NCBI RefSeq assembly: GCF_000735455.1
Contig: NZ_JMPS01000068.1
Span: 22,417-86,416 of the forward strand
Reading direction: 5' to 3'
DNA from: Yokenella regensburgei ATCC 49455
GTDB taxonomy: Bacteria; Pseudomonadota; Gammaproteobacteria; Enterobacterales; Enterobacteriaceae
Length of the DNA: 64,000 nucleotides
The position numbers and the translations under genes were made by a program. The notes under the pieces are model-generated. The model was not told where the DNA came from and made no database searches. It was given only the letters and a program-made list of their open reading frames with translations. Of this stretch, positions 50,292-59,928 are shown in pieces. Every line of letters begins with the position of its first letter. The first letter of the stretch is position 1.

Positions 50292-50789
50292 TTAGTTTTG
50301 CGCGTCGAGGGTAGAGAGCTCTTTATCGATAAAGTAGAGGCCTTCACCGCTTTTACCCGCCAGGGTCAGTTTATCGATAACAGATTTGAACAGCTTCTCT
50401 TCTTCATGCTGTTCAGCCACGTACCACTGCAGGAAATTAAAGGTTGGATAGTCCTGATGGGTCATCGCCGCGTGGGCCAGCTCATTAATTTTCTGTGAAA
50501 TAAGCTGTTCGTGTTCGTAGGTTTTACGGAACAGCTCATCCAGGGACGCATATTCAGCAAACGGAGACTGGATCGCGTTAATACGCGGCAGGCTGCCGGT
50601 ATCGGTCAGGTAGTCAAACAGACGCTGCATGTGACCCATCTCTTCCTGAGCGTGGCGACGCAGGAATGCCGCAGCACCTTCAAAGCTGTGGTAGCTGCAC
50701 CATGCGCTCATCTGCTGATAAAGCAGAGAAGAAAAGAGTTCAAGATTCATCTGCTCGTTGAGTTTCTCAATCATTTCAGATTTCAGCAT
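50292..50789 (-). CDS. ftnA: bacterial ferritin FtnA
   Basis: Iron-storage ferritin forming 24-mers with ferroxidase centres, 165 residues as in E. coli. Ferroxidase ligands are in place: Glu17-equivalent in [15 protein letters not shown], the ExxH in [12 protein letters not shown], and Glu/Gln in [11 protein letters not shown]. The gene is monocistronic. A Fur-like box lies 145 bases upstream, in line with the Fur-dependent activation of ftnA known in E. coli. Confidence 0.97.
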   Translation of the reverse strand: MLKSEMIEKLNEQMNLELFSSLLYQQMSAWCSYHSFEGAAAFLRRHAQEEMGHMQRLFDYLTDTGSLPRINAIQSPFAEYASLDELFRKTYEHEQLISQKINELAHAAMTHQDYPTFNFLQWYVAEQHEEEKLFKSVIDKLTLAGKSGEGLYFIDKELSTLDAQN

Positions 50790-50933
50790 CGCAAGTCTCC
50801 GGAATATAAGCGGTTCAGATTATTGTGCGGCCACTATAATTTGTTATCTATTTATTTGCAAAAGGTAAAATAATAAATTTCTTTATTAAAAATACGAATG
50901 GGAATAAAACGCATTGCGCTCAGTAAATAATAT

Positions 50934-50952
50934 TAAAATGAGAATCGTTATA
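50934..50952. promoter_or_regulatory. Fur-like box upstream of ftnA
   Basis: TAAAATGAGAATCGTTATA matches 14 of 19 positions of the Fur consensus. It lies between ftnA and the yecR terminator, at a distance that fits the upstream Fur sites through which Fur displaces H-NS at E. coli ftnA. Confidence 0.65.
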
Positions 50953-50959
50953 ATTTAAA

Positions 50960-50987
50960 ATAAAAAAGCCAGCGCAGACGGCTGGCT
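50960..50987 (-). terminator. terminator of yecR
   Basis: On the minus strand AGCCAGC-cgtctgc-GCTGGCT is followed by TTTTTTATTTT, nine bases past the yecR stop. Confidence 0.85.
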
Positions 50988-50996
50988 GTCTCAGGT

Positions 50997-51332
50997 TCAA
51001 TATACGCCGGGCGTTGCCGGGGTGAAGGCGACACCGCGGCACTGATACTGAATGGTTATCGTCTTGTTCAGGCACAGCGCTCCGCTGGTGGTTGAACAGG
51101 TAGGCACCGGTTGTCCAAAACGCACCGCCGTGGCGTATCCCATCTGCTGGCACTGCTTCGTTGCCGTACCGTTGGCGACGTAATCGTCGGTTCTGGCGGA
51201 CTGCAGGATGGCCTGGCCATAGGTCAAACGCACAATGCCGCTGGTGGCATCAACGTCGGTGACCTCAGCCTGACGGGTTACGGTACAGGCCGAAAGCGCT
51301 ATTACGGCGGCAAGAAGACAAAGTTTGTGCAT
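50997..51332 (-). CDS. yecR: lipoprotein YecR
   Basis: Small lipoprotein, 111 residues from the ATG at 51332 (107 in E. coli). A short signal (MHKLCLLAAVIALSAC) ends in a lipobox. The mature part keeps DDYVANGTATKQCQQMGYA and SGALCLNKTITIQYQCRG with four cysteines. In E. coli yecR belongs to the flagellar regulon, but I could not find a convincing sigma-28 promoter here. An upstream TTG at 51350 is less likely. Confidence 0.9.
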   Translation of the reverse strand: MHKLCLLAAVIALSACTVTRQAEVTDVDATSGIVRLTYGQAILQSARTDDYVANGTATKQCQQMGYATAVRFGQPVPTCSTTSGALCLNKTITIQYQCRGVAFTPATPGVY

Positions 51333-51438
51333 GTTATTACTCTGATCCAACGGTTATCTCAGTATCGTAAACCTGTTAAGAAAAACCAATCCGCAGAATA
51401 GCCCGCCGATCCTGGCTCAGTTATCGTAACGGCTCGGA

Positions 51439-53601
51439 TTAATCGGCATGAGAGTCGTAGATAGCCTTAAACTTCGGGTGCAACTGGCGGAATAGGGCAA
51501 TCAGCTGCGGATCAAAATGCTTACCGCCACCGGCGAGAATAACCTCACAGGCATGTTCATGCGTGTAGCCTGGTTTATAAACGCGTTTTTGCCGCAGCGC
51601 ATCATAGACGTCCGCCAGCGCCAGGATCCGCGCCTCAATGGGGATCTGGTTCCCCTTCAATCCTTCCGGGTAGCCGCTGCCGTCCCATTTTTCGTGGTGG
51701 TAATGAATAATATTTTCCGCCACCGGGCCCAGGCTCAGCCCCTGGATAATGCGCCAGCCTTTCAGCGTGTGGAGTTTCATCTCTTTAAACTCCTCCTCCG
51801 TGAGCGGCCCATTCTTACGCAGGATCTGCTCAGGCACGGCAATTTTGCCGACGTCATGCAGTGAGGCGAAGTGTTCAATATCGCGGGTGACCTTGTGCGG
51901 GAGTTTCAGCGCTCTCGCCAGCAAACCGCAATATTCAGAGACCCGCTGGATGTGGCTGCCCGTTTCATCGTCATGGGCGCGATTCACCTTTTCCATGGCT
52001 TCGACAATGCTGCGGTTGACCATGCGGTTCTGTTTCATCTGCCGCCGCATCAACAGCACCAGGAAGAGGCTAAAGAGGGCGGTGATGAACAGCACTACGC
52101 TAATTACCTTCAGGGTATTCTTGCTGAATTCCATCATCGAGGGCACCTCGCGGTGGCGCTCCATCTGACTGCGGAAGCTCGAAACCCGATGAATTTCGGT
52201 GAGTACGGCGTGGAGCGGATGATCCGGTGCCACCCAGGCGCCTATCTGATCGTTGGAGCGGGTGAAACCCGCCACTTTCAGCACGCCGCGAAACAGTTCG
52301 TTGCCACGTAAAGACAGCTCGAGCGTGCTCAAATCGCCGAGAATAAAATCGACGCGATGGCTGTCGATGGCGCTCAGCAGGTCATCTACCGACGAGGCCT
52401 GAACCAGAGTAATGTCGTTACCAAAACGCTCGCGTAAATACAGTGCGGCATAGGAGTTGCGCAGTACGCCAATACGCTGGAAGCGAACCTGTTCTTCATC
52501 GCGAATAAAAGGGGCATCGATACGGTTGTACCAGGCGTTATGCCACGCCAGCAGAGGGCCAATCATACCGTTAACGTGCTGGGGATTCTGGTCGTTTAAC
52601 ACATCTACCAGGCGAACGGGCCAGTTTTCCGTGCGCATGCGCTGGACGTAGTTGTCCACATAACGAACATCAACCTGCATATTCAGCAGCTCGCGCATGT
52701 CTTTGATCATGTTAATGGCGCTGCCGTGATAACCGTTCTTGTCGCGCCAGATAAGCGGGGCGAAGTTTTCATTCTTTGGCAGCCAGACCACCAGCGTATT
52801 GTGCTTGATCCACTCGCGCTCCTGCGGGGTAAGCTGGATGCGGCTAACCAGATAATCGCGTTGATTTTGCTCCTGAAGTTGAAACAGGCGGCCTTCCTGC
52901 TGCCACTGGCTCAGCAGCAGGTTAATGTTATTGCGCATTCCCGCCAGGTCCGGGCTGAAGCCGATGGTGGCAGGGATACGCAGATCGGTGAAGGGACGAG
53001 AAATGGTGTAGTAATGCTGAGTGTCATCCATCTCAGCATCGTCGTTGATGTAAAAGTCCGCTTTATTATCGCGCAGCATCTGGAACGCCTCTGCACTGGA
53101 TTCAGCCAGCAGAAGCTCGCGAAACTTAATCCCCGGGTAGCGCTGTTTGATTTGCTCGCGGGTGGCGTCGTTTCTGCGAAAGATGACCCGGGTCTGGTTA
53201 AAGTCTTCCGGGGCGGTGGCCGTTCGGGTGAGGCTTGCGGCGACCACCTCATTATCGAAGATACGAACCGAGAGAATGTTATGCCTGGCACGATCCTCTG
53301 TACGGAGTACCCCGGCATACAAACCATGCTGGTTTTCCTGAAAGCGCTGGTTAATCTCAGCACCGCTGACGGGATGAAGCTCAAGCTGGTAGCCGTACTT
53401 TTCGTTAATCGCCTTTATCAGGTCCTGATAAAACCCCTGATAATGGCCGTTAGCATCGCGCCAGAACTCAAAGTTGTCAGCGTCATAAAGCCATACCGGA
53501 ACGGGTGCAGATGCTGCATTCAGCGGTACCGGGAATAAAAGTATGACAAGTTGAAGGGCGTAAAGTGACAACCTCGTCAATGACCGCCAGCGTTGTTTCA
53601 C
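51439..53601 (-). CDS. membrane c-di-GMP phosphodiesterase: two solute-binding sensor domains plus HD-GYP
   Basis: A 720-residue sensor starting at GTG 53601. A signal/anchor helix (residues about 10-30) leads to two tandem periplasmic SBP_bac_3-like domains (about 33-260 and 265-480). A transmembrane helix lies near 493-515 (VISVVLFITALFSLFLVLLM), followed by a cytoplasmic HD-GYP domain. Its catalytic signatures are intact: LHDVGKIAVPEQIL near 578-592 and HHEKWDGSGYPEGLKGNQIP near 635-655. HD-GYP enzymes hydrolyse c-di-GMP; binding of a small molecule (perhaps an amino acid) in the periplasm probably sets activity. It is monocistronic, beside the flagellar-regulon gene yecR, and has no E. 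coli K-12 counterpart here. Confidence 0.88.
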   Translation of the reverse strand: MKQRWRSLTRLSLYALQLVILLFPVPLNAASAPVPVWLYDADNFEFWRDANGHYQGFYQDLIKAINEKYGYQLELHPVSGAEINQRFQENQHGLYAGVLRTEDRARHNILSVRIFDNEVVAASLTRTATAPEDFNQTRVIFRRNDATREQIKQRYPGIKFRELLLAESSAEAFQMLRDNKADFYINDDAEMDDTQHYYTISRPFTDLRIPATIGFSPDLAGMRNNINLLLSQWQQEGRLFQLQEQNQRDYLVSRIQLTPQEREWIKHNTLVVWLPKNENFAPLIWRDKNGYHGSAINMIKDMRELLNMQVDVRYVDNYVQRMRTENWPVRLVDVLNDQNPQHVNGMIGPLLAWHNAWYNRIDAPFIRDEEQVRFQRIGVLRNSYAALYLRERFGNDITLVQASSVDDLLSAIDSHRVDFILGDLSTLELSLRGNELFRGVLKVAGFTRSNDQIGAWVAPDHPLHAVLTEIHRVSSFRSQMERHREVPSMMEFSKNTLKVISVVLFITALFSLFLVLLMRRQMKQNRMVNRSIVEAMEKVNRAHDDETGSHIQRVSEYCGLLARALKLPHKVTRDIEHFASLHDVGKIAVPEQILRKNGPLTEEEFKEMKLHTLKGWRIIQGLSLGPVAENIIHYHHEKWDGSGYPEGLKGNQIPIEARILALADVYDALRQKRVYKPGYTHEHACEVILAGGGKHFDPQLIALFRQLHPKFKAIYDSHAD

Positions 53602-53816
53602 AAAAAAGATCCCTGCTTTTCATTGTCATAATGTTTCAGTCTAACTAACCGCCCCAGGCGCGGATAGATTTTTTTTATCCAGGCTGAAGCACCAGAATGC
53701 AAAGTGAAAGTGTGAGTTGACTTTAATTTTATAAAACACTTTTTCATTTAATTTGAAAGTTGGTTTAATGAATAGTATGGTGAGCCGCAGATTGCGTGAT
53801 AACCAGGAGTGGAAAC

Positions 53817-54455
53817 ATGAAAATTGCACTGATGATGGAAAACAGCCAGGCGAGCAAAAATGCCGTCATTCTCAATGAACTGACTACGGTTGCGGATGAG
53901 AAAGGCTTCCCGGTCTTCAACGTCGGGATGAGCGACGAAAACGATCATCATCTGACCTACATCCATCTGGGCATCATGGCCAGTATTCTTCTGAACGCAA
54001 AAGCGGTCGACTTTGTGGTCACCGGCTGCGGTACCGGACAGGGCGCACTGATGTCGCTGAACATTCATCCGGGCGTGGTCTGCGGCTACTGCATCGATCC
54101 GGCAGATGCCTTCCTGTTTGCTCAAATCAATAACGGTAACGCGCTCTCACTGCCGTTTGCCAAAGGTTTTGGTTGGGGCGCCGAGCTTAACGTCCGCTTC
54201 ATCTTTGAGAAAGCTTTCACCGGCCGTAACGGCGAAGGTTACCCACCGGAGCGTAAAGAGCCACAGGTGCGCAATGCGGGCATTCTGAACCAGGTGAAAG
54301 CGGCGGTAGTCAAAGAGAATTATCTTGATACGCTGCGTGCCATTGATCCGCAACTGGTGAAAACCGCCGTTTCAGGCCAGCGTTTCCAGCAGTGTTTCTT
54401 CGAGAACTGCCAGGACAAGGCTATCGAAGCGTTTGTACGTAATATTCTGCAGTAA
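53817..54455 (+). CDS. RpiB/LacA/LacB-family sugar-phosphate isomerase
   Basis: A 212-residue member of the RpiB/LacAB family from ATG 53817 ([20 protein letters not shown]). The phosphate-binding loop with the family's Cys, [14 protein letters not shown], is intact. A C-terminal extension of about 60 residues beyond normal RpiB (around 150 residues) marks a subgroup known from carbohydrate-degradation loci, some of which isomerise tetrulose 4-phosphates. The substrate is not predictable. AACCAGGAGTGG precedes the ATG. It is followed by a terminator and yecJ and is apparently monocistronic. Confidence 0.82.
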   Translation: MKIALMMENSQASKNAVILNELTTVADEKGFPVFNVGMSDENDHHLTYIHLGIMASILLNAKAVDFVVTGCGTGQGALMSLNIHPGVVCGYCIDPADAFLFAQINNGNALSLPFAKGFGWGAELNVRFIFEKAFTGRNGEGYPPERKEPQVRNAGILNQVKAAVVKENYLDTLRAIDPQLVKTAVSGQRFQQCFFENCQDKAIEAFVRNILQ

Positions 54456-54469
54456 TCTGTCGTCAGCAG

Positions 54470-54499
54470 AAAACCGGTGCCCGTGGTGCCGGTTTTTTT
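54470..54499 (+). terminator. terminator after the RpiB-like gene
   Basis: AAAACCGG and CCGGTTTT flank an eleven-base, partly paired loop, then a T7 run. Confidence 0.85.
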
Positions 54500-54565
54500 A
54501 TACCTGCAAAAGCGCAGCGCGGCCTTTTGCGGTACTATGGCGCATCGAAAATAATGGAGTTTATT

Positions 54566-54817
54566 ATGTCGCAAAACCTGAACACCACCGATGAGCTGGT
54601 TTCTGATGTTGTCGCTTGTCAGCTGGTCATCAAACAGATCCTTGACGTGATCGATGTTATCGCCCCGGTTGAAGTGCGCGAAAAAATGGCCACTCAACTG
54701 AAGACTATCGATTTCGCTACCCATCCGGCAGCGGTCGATCCGGTAACGCGTCGCGCTATCCAGAAAGCTATCGCGCTTATCGAGCTCAAGTTTACTCCGC
54801 AGGGTGAAGCCCACTGA
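54566..54817 (+). CDS. yecJ: small protein YecJ (DUF2766)
   Basis: An 83-residue protein, matching E. coli YecJ in length and sequence ([20 protein letters not shown], and the end [13 protein letters not shown]). Predicted helical, function unknown. The ATG at 54566 is preceded by ATGGAG; the frame is open back to 54527. It is convergent with the dicarboxylate transporter gene. Confidence 0.9.
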   Translation: MSQNLNTTDELVSDVVACQLVIKQILDVIDVIAPVEVREKMATQLKTIDFATHPAAVDPVTRRAIQKAIALIELKFTPQGEAH

Positions 54818-54861
54818 TTTTTCCGGAACCCTGCGCGGTGCAGGGTTCCGTCTCGTTATCC

Positions 54862-56205
54862 TCAGAAGAACGTTTGCACCAGCAGATAGCTGGCCGCGCA
54901 GGCGCAGGCCACACCAATCAGGCCCGGCAGAATAAAGCTGTGGTTGATGATGAACTTCCCGATACGCGTGGTGCCGGAGCGATCGAAGCCAATACAGGCA
55001 AGGTCACTTGGGTAGGTTGGCAGCACAAAGTAGCCATAGGAAGCCGGGAAGAAGGCGACCAGCATTTTCGGCTCTACGCCGAGCATCAATCCCATTGGTG
55101 CAACCGCCGTCAGCGCCGCAGCCTGACTGTTTACCAGTTTTGATACCAGGAACAGGACAATGGCGTAGGTCCACGGGTGGCTCTTGACGACCCCCTCAAG
55201 CGCCAGTTTCAGCTCGGAGAGATGCGCCTGGAAAAACGTGTCGCTCATCCACGCCACGCCGAATACTGAGAAAATGGCGACCATTCCAGCCTTAAAGACC
55301 GCGCCGTTGGAAATGGTGGACGCATTCACCTTGCAGGCGACCAGCATGACCGCACCGGCGATGAGCATCATCATCTGAATGACGAGGTTCATAGAGAGCG
55401 GAGCGAGCTTACCTTTTACCTCAAATGAAGGACGCAGCTCAGGGATGGCCCCCAGAAGCACCACCACCAGAATACCGGCGAAGAAAATCCACGTTGACCA
55501 GTAGGCCTCACGAGGAAAACGCTGGTTCATCAGCGTCTCGCTGCTGCCATAGATAAATTCGCGCTGCTTCGGATCACGCAGTTTTTCCTGAAACTCTTCG
55601 TCATCCGCCAGGTCTTTGCCGCGACGCAGGCTCCACAGCGCAGCAATCGCTACGCCAAACAGAGAGGCCGGTACGGAAATGGCGAGGATTTCCAGGATCC
55701 CCCATGCCTGGCCAATGCCGTGCTGCGCGCCGAGAATAGAAACCAGCGACACGACCGCCACCGAAACCGGTGATGCGGTGATCGCCATTTGCGATGCCAC
55801 AGAGGCGACGGCCATCGGGCGTTCCGGACGAATGCCTTTTTTTAGTGCGATATCGGCGATGATTGGAAACATGGTGTAGACCACGTGGCCGGTACCGCAC
55901 AGAAAGGTCAGCGTCCAGGTGGTGAAGGGAGCCAGCAGAGTAATATGCTGGGGATGTTTACGCAGTAGCCGCTCGGCAAACTGCATCATCACGTTCAGGC
56001 CACCCGCCGTTTGCAGCGTTGCCGCACAGCCGATGACCGCGAGGATCGTCAGCATCACGTCAACCGGCGGTTTGCCGGGCTCAAGACCAAAGATAAAGCA
56101 CAGAACAAACAAACCTATGCCACTGATTAACCCCAGCCCCATTCCGCCAAACCGGGTCCCTACCAGCAAACAAACAATAATGACAACGAACTCAAGAGTA
56201 ATCAT
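54862..56205 (-). CDS. anaerobic C4-dicarboxylate transporter, DcuA/DcuB family
   Basis: Polytopic transporter of 447 residues from ATG 56205, with about ten to twelve helices. DcuA/B signatures are seen: FGGMGLGLISGIGLFVL near the start, MAITASPVSVAVVSL mid-protein, VFGVAWMSDTFF, and YFVLPTYPSDLACIGFDRSG followed by GTTRIGKFIINHSF near the end. Family members exchange fumarate, malate, aspartate or succinate, mostly under anaerobiosis. It is not closely enough like DcuA or DcuB to take either name. It is inserted between yecJ and ftnB, which are close neighbours in E. coli. The longer frame to 56220 adds only MCRYR. Confidence 0.88.
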   Translation of the reverse strand: MITLEFVVIIVCLLVGTRFGGMGLGLISGIGLFVLCFIFGLEPGKPPVDVMLTILAVIGCAATLQTAGGLNVMMQFAERLLRKHPQHITLLAPFTTWTLTFLCGTGHVVYTMFPIIADIALKKGIRPERPMAVASVASQMAITASPVSVAVVSLVSILGAQHGIGQAWGILEILAISVPASLFGVAIAALWSLRRGKDLADDEEFQEKLRDPKQREFIYGSSETLMNQRFPREAYWSTWIFFAGILVVVLLGAIPELRPSFEVKGKLAPLSMNLVIQMMMLIAGAVMLVACKVNASTISNGAVFKAGMVAIFSVFGVAWMSDTFFQAHLSELKLALEGVVKSHPWTYAIVLFLVSKLVNSQAAALTAVAPMGLMLGVEPKMLVAFFPASYGYFVLPTYPSDLACIGFDRSGTTRIGKFIINHSFILPGLIGVACACAASYLLVQTFF

Positions 56206-56375
56206 GCGATACCTGCACATTTTGTAAGGGGAACTGGGCAGATAATTACATGATGTGATAATAATCAGTGAGACATAGGTCAGATTTATAAAAAAGAGGA
56301 AAAACAGATGCTTGTGTACATTATTTTAACATTTCTCCCCGCGGGCGTCAGGCACCCGGCGGGAAGTCTCGAGGA

Positions 56376-56879
56376 TTAGTGCTGCTGGTGATTGACCACG
56401 TTCAACAGATGTTGGTCGGTTTGTTCCGGGCACAGGCCAGCTCTGCGGGCGCTACGCACCTCATCAAGGATGGTTTGTAATAAAATACCGTCCTGCTGTT
56501 GTTCCTTTTCCAGCATGTGCAGGAAACTCAGCGTGCGCGAGTCTTCGGCGGCAACGGCTTCCGCTGTTAATGCCGACAGGGTATGACAACGCTGGTGGTG
56601 ATCTTCAAGTGATTTAAGGAAAAGATCTTCCAGAGTGGAGCACTCTTCACAGGGAGCGTCGACGGCTTTGATGATGGGCCATGCGCCAGATTTCTTCATA
56701 AAATCGAACATTCTCATCATCTGAGTCACGTTCGCCTGGGCCTGGGTACGGAGAAAGGTTGCGGTTCCATTCAGGTGGTGCTTGTTGCACCAGTCGCTAA
56801 AATGCAGATACAGATTAGACGCGTAAAACTCGAGATTCATCTGTGCATTGAGTTTTTGTGCAATTCCAGTGACAGCCAT
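56376..56879 (-). CDS. ftnB: ferritin-like protein FtnB
   Basis: Second ferritin, 167 residues from ATG 56879, as in E. coli. It keeps [37 protein letters not shown] and [18 protein letters not shown], but several ferroxidase residues differ from FtnA, as is usual for FtnB, linked in Salmonella to iron supply for Fe-S repair. The 470-base gap to araF holds no gene I can support; it should carry the ftnB and AraC/CRP-dependent araFGH promoters, whose operators I could not locate confidently. Confidence 0.93.
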   Translation of the reverse strand: MAVTGIAQKLNAQMNLEFYASNLYLHFSDWCNKHHLNGTATFLRTQAQANVTQMMRMFDFMKKSGAWPIIKAVDAPCEECSTLEDLFLKSLEDHHQRCHTLSALTAEAVAAEDSRTLSFLHMLEKEQQQDGILLQTILDEVRSARRAGLCPEQTDQHLLNVVNHQQH

Positions 56880-57349
56880 AAAAATATCCTTATTTAATTG
56901 CGTATCAGCAGACCTCAGAATAGCGCGCAAATGGTGCTAAGAAAACTCTCAAATTGGTGTATTTACCTTTCGTTACAACAACCCGAAATATATATCATAC
57001 ACTGGCTGTTTTTTTAGGATTTTATAACTACCGATAAGACAAATGTATTATTTCTAAAACAGGTTGATGTCATTATTCAGCTATCGAGATGGACAATCAT
57101 GCTACGCGAGCCGCGGCCTGTCTGCCAGGTGCTGGCCTTGTTATGTCATTTTTTGCTAAATCCATGTACGAACTTACGGTAATTCTGCCGTGTGATGGCG
57201 CTCTCTTATGGATAATTAATTTCCCGCTATTAATGTTTTCACATCAGCACTGAGTTTCTCGTTCATTGCTAATGCGTTGTTTTATGTCTGAATAAAATTT
57301 AAAGCCTGAATTTTCCCTACATAAAAGAGCATTACAGCTGGAGTATACC

Positions 57350-58330
57350 ATGCACAAATTTACTAAAGCCCTGGCGGCGATCGGTCTTGCCGCGGTTATG
57401 TCACAATCGGCTATCGCAGAGAATTTAAAACTTGGTTTTCTGGTGAAACAACCGGAAGAGCCCTGGTTCCAGACCGAGTGGCGCTTCGCCGATAAAGCCG
57501 GGAAGGATCTGGGATTCGATGTCATCAAAATTGCCGTGCCCGACGGTGAGAAAACCCTTAATGCTATCGACAGCCTGGCCGCCAGCGGCGCAAAAGGATT
57601 TGTGATTTGCACCCCCGATCCGAAACTGGGGCCTGCGATTGTGGCGAAGGCTCGCAGTTACGATATGAAGGTGATAACGGTAGATGATCAGTTCGTCAAC
57701 GCCAAGGGCAAGCCGATGGAGGAGGTGCCTCTGGTGATGATGGCGGCGAGTGAGATCGGCGCCCGTCAGGGGCAGGAACTGTATAAAGAGATGCAAAAAC
57801 GCGGCTGGGATGTGAAAACCACCGGCGCGATGGTGATTACCGCCAACGAACTCGATACCGCTCGCCGCCGCACCACCGGCTCCATGGATGCGCTGAAGGC
57901 TGCGGGCTTCCCGGAAAAACAGATTTATCAGGTTCCGACAAAATCTAACGATATCCCGGGTGCCTTCGACGCCGGTAACTCGCTTCTGGTCCAGCATCCG
58001 GAAGTCAAACACTGGCTGATTATCGGCATGAACGATAACACCGTGCTGGGTGGCGTGCGGGCGACGGAAGGTCAGAGCTTTAAAGCCGCGGACGTGATTG
58101 GCATTGGCATTAACGGCGTGGATGCAGTGAACGAACTGTCGAAGGCGCAGGCCACCGGTTTCTACGGTTCTCTGCTGCCGAGCCCGGACGTGCATGGCTA
58201 TAAAACCAGTGAACAGCTGTACAACTGGGTAGAGAAAAACGTCGAGCCACCAAAATTCACGGCGGTCACCGATGTGGTGCTGATTACCCGCGACAACTTC
58301 AAAGAAGAGCTGGCGAAGAAAGGGTTGTAA
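57350..58330 (+). CDS. araF: L-arabinose-binding periplasmic protein AraF
   Basis: High-affinity arabinose receptor of the AraFGH ABC importer, 326 residues (329 in E. coli). The signal peptide MHKFTKALAAIGLAAVMSQS ends AIA before ENLKLGFLVKQPEEPWF. The binding-cleft segments VDDQFVNAKGKPM, ANELDTARRRTTGS and GMNDNTVLGGVRAT are conserved. CTGGAG precedes the ATG. A hairpin separates it from araG, likely favouring high levels of this subunit. Confidence 0.97.
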   Translation: MHKFTKALAAIGLAAVMSQSAIAENLKLGFLVKQPEEPWFQTEWRFADKAGKDLGFDVIKIAVPDGEKTLNAIDSLAASGAKGFVICTPDPKLGPAIVAKARSYDMKVITVDDQFVNAKGKPMEEVPLVMMAASEIGARQGQELYKEMQKRGWDVKTTGAMVITANELDTARRRTTGSMDALKAAGFPEKQIYQVPTKSNDIPGAFDAGNSLLVQHPEVKHWLIIGMNDNTVLGGVRATEGQSFKAADVIGIGINGVDAVNELSKAQATGFYGSLLPSPDVHGYKTSEQLYNWVEKNVEPPKFTAVTDVVLITRDNFKEELAKKGL

Positions 58331-58345
58331 CCGACGTACGCAGTG

Positions 58346-58369
58346 CCCCGAGGTACCTGTGCCTCGGGG
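58346..58369 (+). promoter_or_regulatory. intercistronic hairpin between araF and araG
   Basis: CCCCGAGG-tacctgtg-CCTCGGGG, 15 bases past the araF stop with no strong T-run. Such hairpins protect upstream messages of binding-protein genes and lower expression of the membrane subunits. Confidence 0.7.
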
Positions 58370-58402
58370 TATTACTCGTGTGAATCTACTGGCGGAGTCG
58401 TT

Positions 58403-59917
58403 ATGCAACAGTCTACACCGTACCTCTCTTTCCATGGCATCAGCAAAACCTTCCCGGGCGTCAAAGCACTCTCTGACATCAGCTTCGACTGCTATGCCGG
58501 ACAGGTGCATGCGTTGATGGGCGAAAATGGCGCCGGAAAATCCACGCTGTTGAAAATTCTCAGCGGTAACTATACGCCGACCGCAGGCCATATCAGCATC
58601 CGCGGGCAGGAGATGACGTTCCCTGATACCACAGCGGCGCTGAATGCCGGGGTAGCCATCATTTATCAGGAACTTCATCTGGTGCCGGAAATGACGGTCG
58701 CTGAGAACATTTATCTCGGGCAACTGCCGCATAAGGGCGGCATTGTGAACCGCTCGCTGCTGAACTATGAAGCTTCCCTGCAGCTGCAGCACCTTGGGCT
58801 GGATATCGACCCGCAGACACCGCTCAAGTACCTCTCTATCGGACAGTGGCAGATGGTGGAAATCGCCAAGGCGCTGGCGCGAAACGCCAAAATCATTGCC
58901 TTTGATGAGCCGACCAGTTCGCTGTCGGCGCGGGAAATAGACAACCTGTTCCGGGTTATCCGCGAGCTGCGCAACGAAGGGCGCGTCATTCTTTATGTCT
59001 CTCATCGCATGGAGGAGATCTTTGCGCTGAGCGATGCGGTGACGGTGTTTAAAGACGGGCGCTATGTCCGCACCTTTACCGATATGCAGGAAGTGAGCCA
59101 CGACAGCCTGGTGCAGGCTATGGTGGGACGAAACATCGGCGATATCTACGGCTGGCAGCCGCGTGAATTTGGCGTCGAGCGCCTGCGGCTTGAACAGGTT
59201 AAAGCCCCGGGGGTACGGATGCCGGTTGATTTAACCGTACGCAGCGGTGAGATCGTCGGGCTGTTTGGCCTGGTAGGGGCTGGCCGTAGCGAACTGATGA
59301 AGGGGCTGTTTGGCGGTACCTGCATTACCGGCGGACAGGTGTGGATCGACGGCCAGCCGGTGCAGATAAACAAACCGGCGCAGGCCATCCGCGCCGGCAT
59401 GATGCTCTGCCCGGAGGATCGTAAAGCCGAAGGCATTATCCCGGTGCATTCGGTGCGCGATAACATCAATATCAGCGCCCGACGAAAACACATCACCGCC
59501 GGATTTGTTATCAATAATCGCTGGGAAGCCAGCAACGCGGCTCATCATATTGATTCCCTGAATATAAAAACCCCGGGTGCGGAACAATTGATTATGAATC
59601 TCTCCGGTGGAAATCAGCAGAAAGCGATCCTTGGTCGCTGGTTGTCGGAGGAGATGAAGGTCATTTTGCTCGACGAACCCACGCGCGGTATCGACGTGGG
59701 AGCGAAGCACGAGATTTACAACGTCATCTACGCGCTGGCGAAGTCGGGAGTTGCGGTGCTTTTTGCTTCGAGCGACCTGCCGGAAGTGCTGGGCGTTGCC
59801 GATCGCATTGTCGTGATGCGTGAAGGGGAAATTGCCGGAGAACTACTGCACACAAGCGCCAATGAACAGCAGGCGCTCAGCCTTGCCATGCCTAAAGTCA
59901 GCCAGGCTATCGCCTGA
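58403..59917 (+). CDS. araG: L-arabinose ABC transporter ATPase AraG
   Basis: Tandem-domain sugar ABC ATPase, 504 residues from ATG 58403, exactly the E. coli length. The first domain has Walker [13 protein letters not shown], signature [14 protein letters not shown] and Walker [13 protein letters not shown]. The second domain has the degenerate Walker [13 protein letters not shown], signature [14 protein letters not shown] and [14 protein letters not shown], as usual for this family. GGCGGAG precedes the start. The 558-residue ORF on the opposite strand across araFG is a shadow. Confidence 0.97.
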   Translation: MQQSTPYLSFHGISKTFPGVKALSDISFDCYAGQVHALMGENGAGKSTLLKILSGNYTPTAGHISIRGQEMTFPDTTAALNAGVAIIYQELHLVPEMTVAENIYLGQLPHKGGIVNRSLLNYEASLQLQHLGLDIDPQTPLKYLSIGQWQMVEIAKALARNAKIIAFDEPTSSLSAREIDNLFRVIRELRNEGRVILYVSHRMEEIFALSDAVTVFKDGRYVRTFTDMQEVSHDSLVQAMVGRNIGDIYGWQPREFGVERLRLEQVKAPGVRMPVDLTVRSGEIVGLFGLVGAGRSELMKGLFGGTCITGGQVWIDGQPVQINKPAQAIRAGMMLCPEDRKAEGIIPVHSVRDNINISARRKHITAGFVINNRWEASNAAHHIDSLNIKTPGAEQLIMNLSGGNQQKAILGRWLSEEMKVILLDEPTRGIDVGAKHEIYNVIYALAKSGVAVLFASSDLPEVLGVADRIVVMREGEIAGELLHTSANEQQALSLAMPKVSQAIA

Positions 59918-59928
59918 TTAAGGAGTTT

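Noticed and set aside
57100..57349. AraC and CRP operators upstream of araF
   Set aside because: They are expected from E. coli, and partial matches exist, but none fits the AraC half-site pair or CRP consensus well enough to report.
57425..59101. 558-codon minus-strand ORF across araF and araG
   Set aside because: Antisense shadow of two strongly conserved genes; the composition is rich in His, Arg and Gln, as expected from reversed reading.
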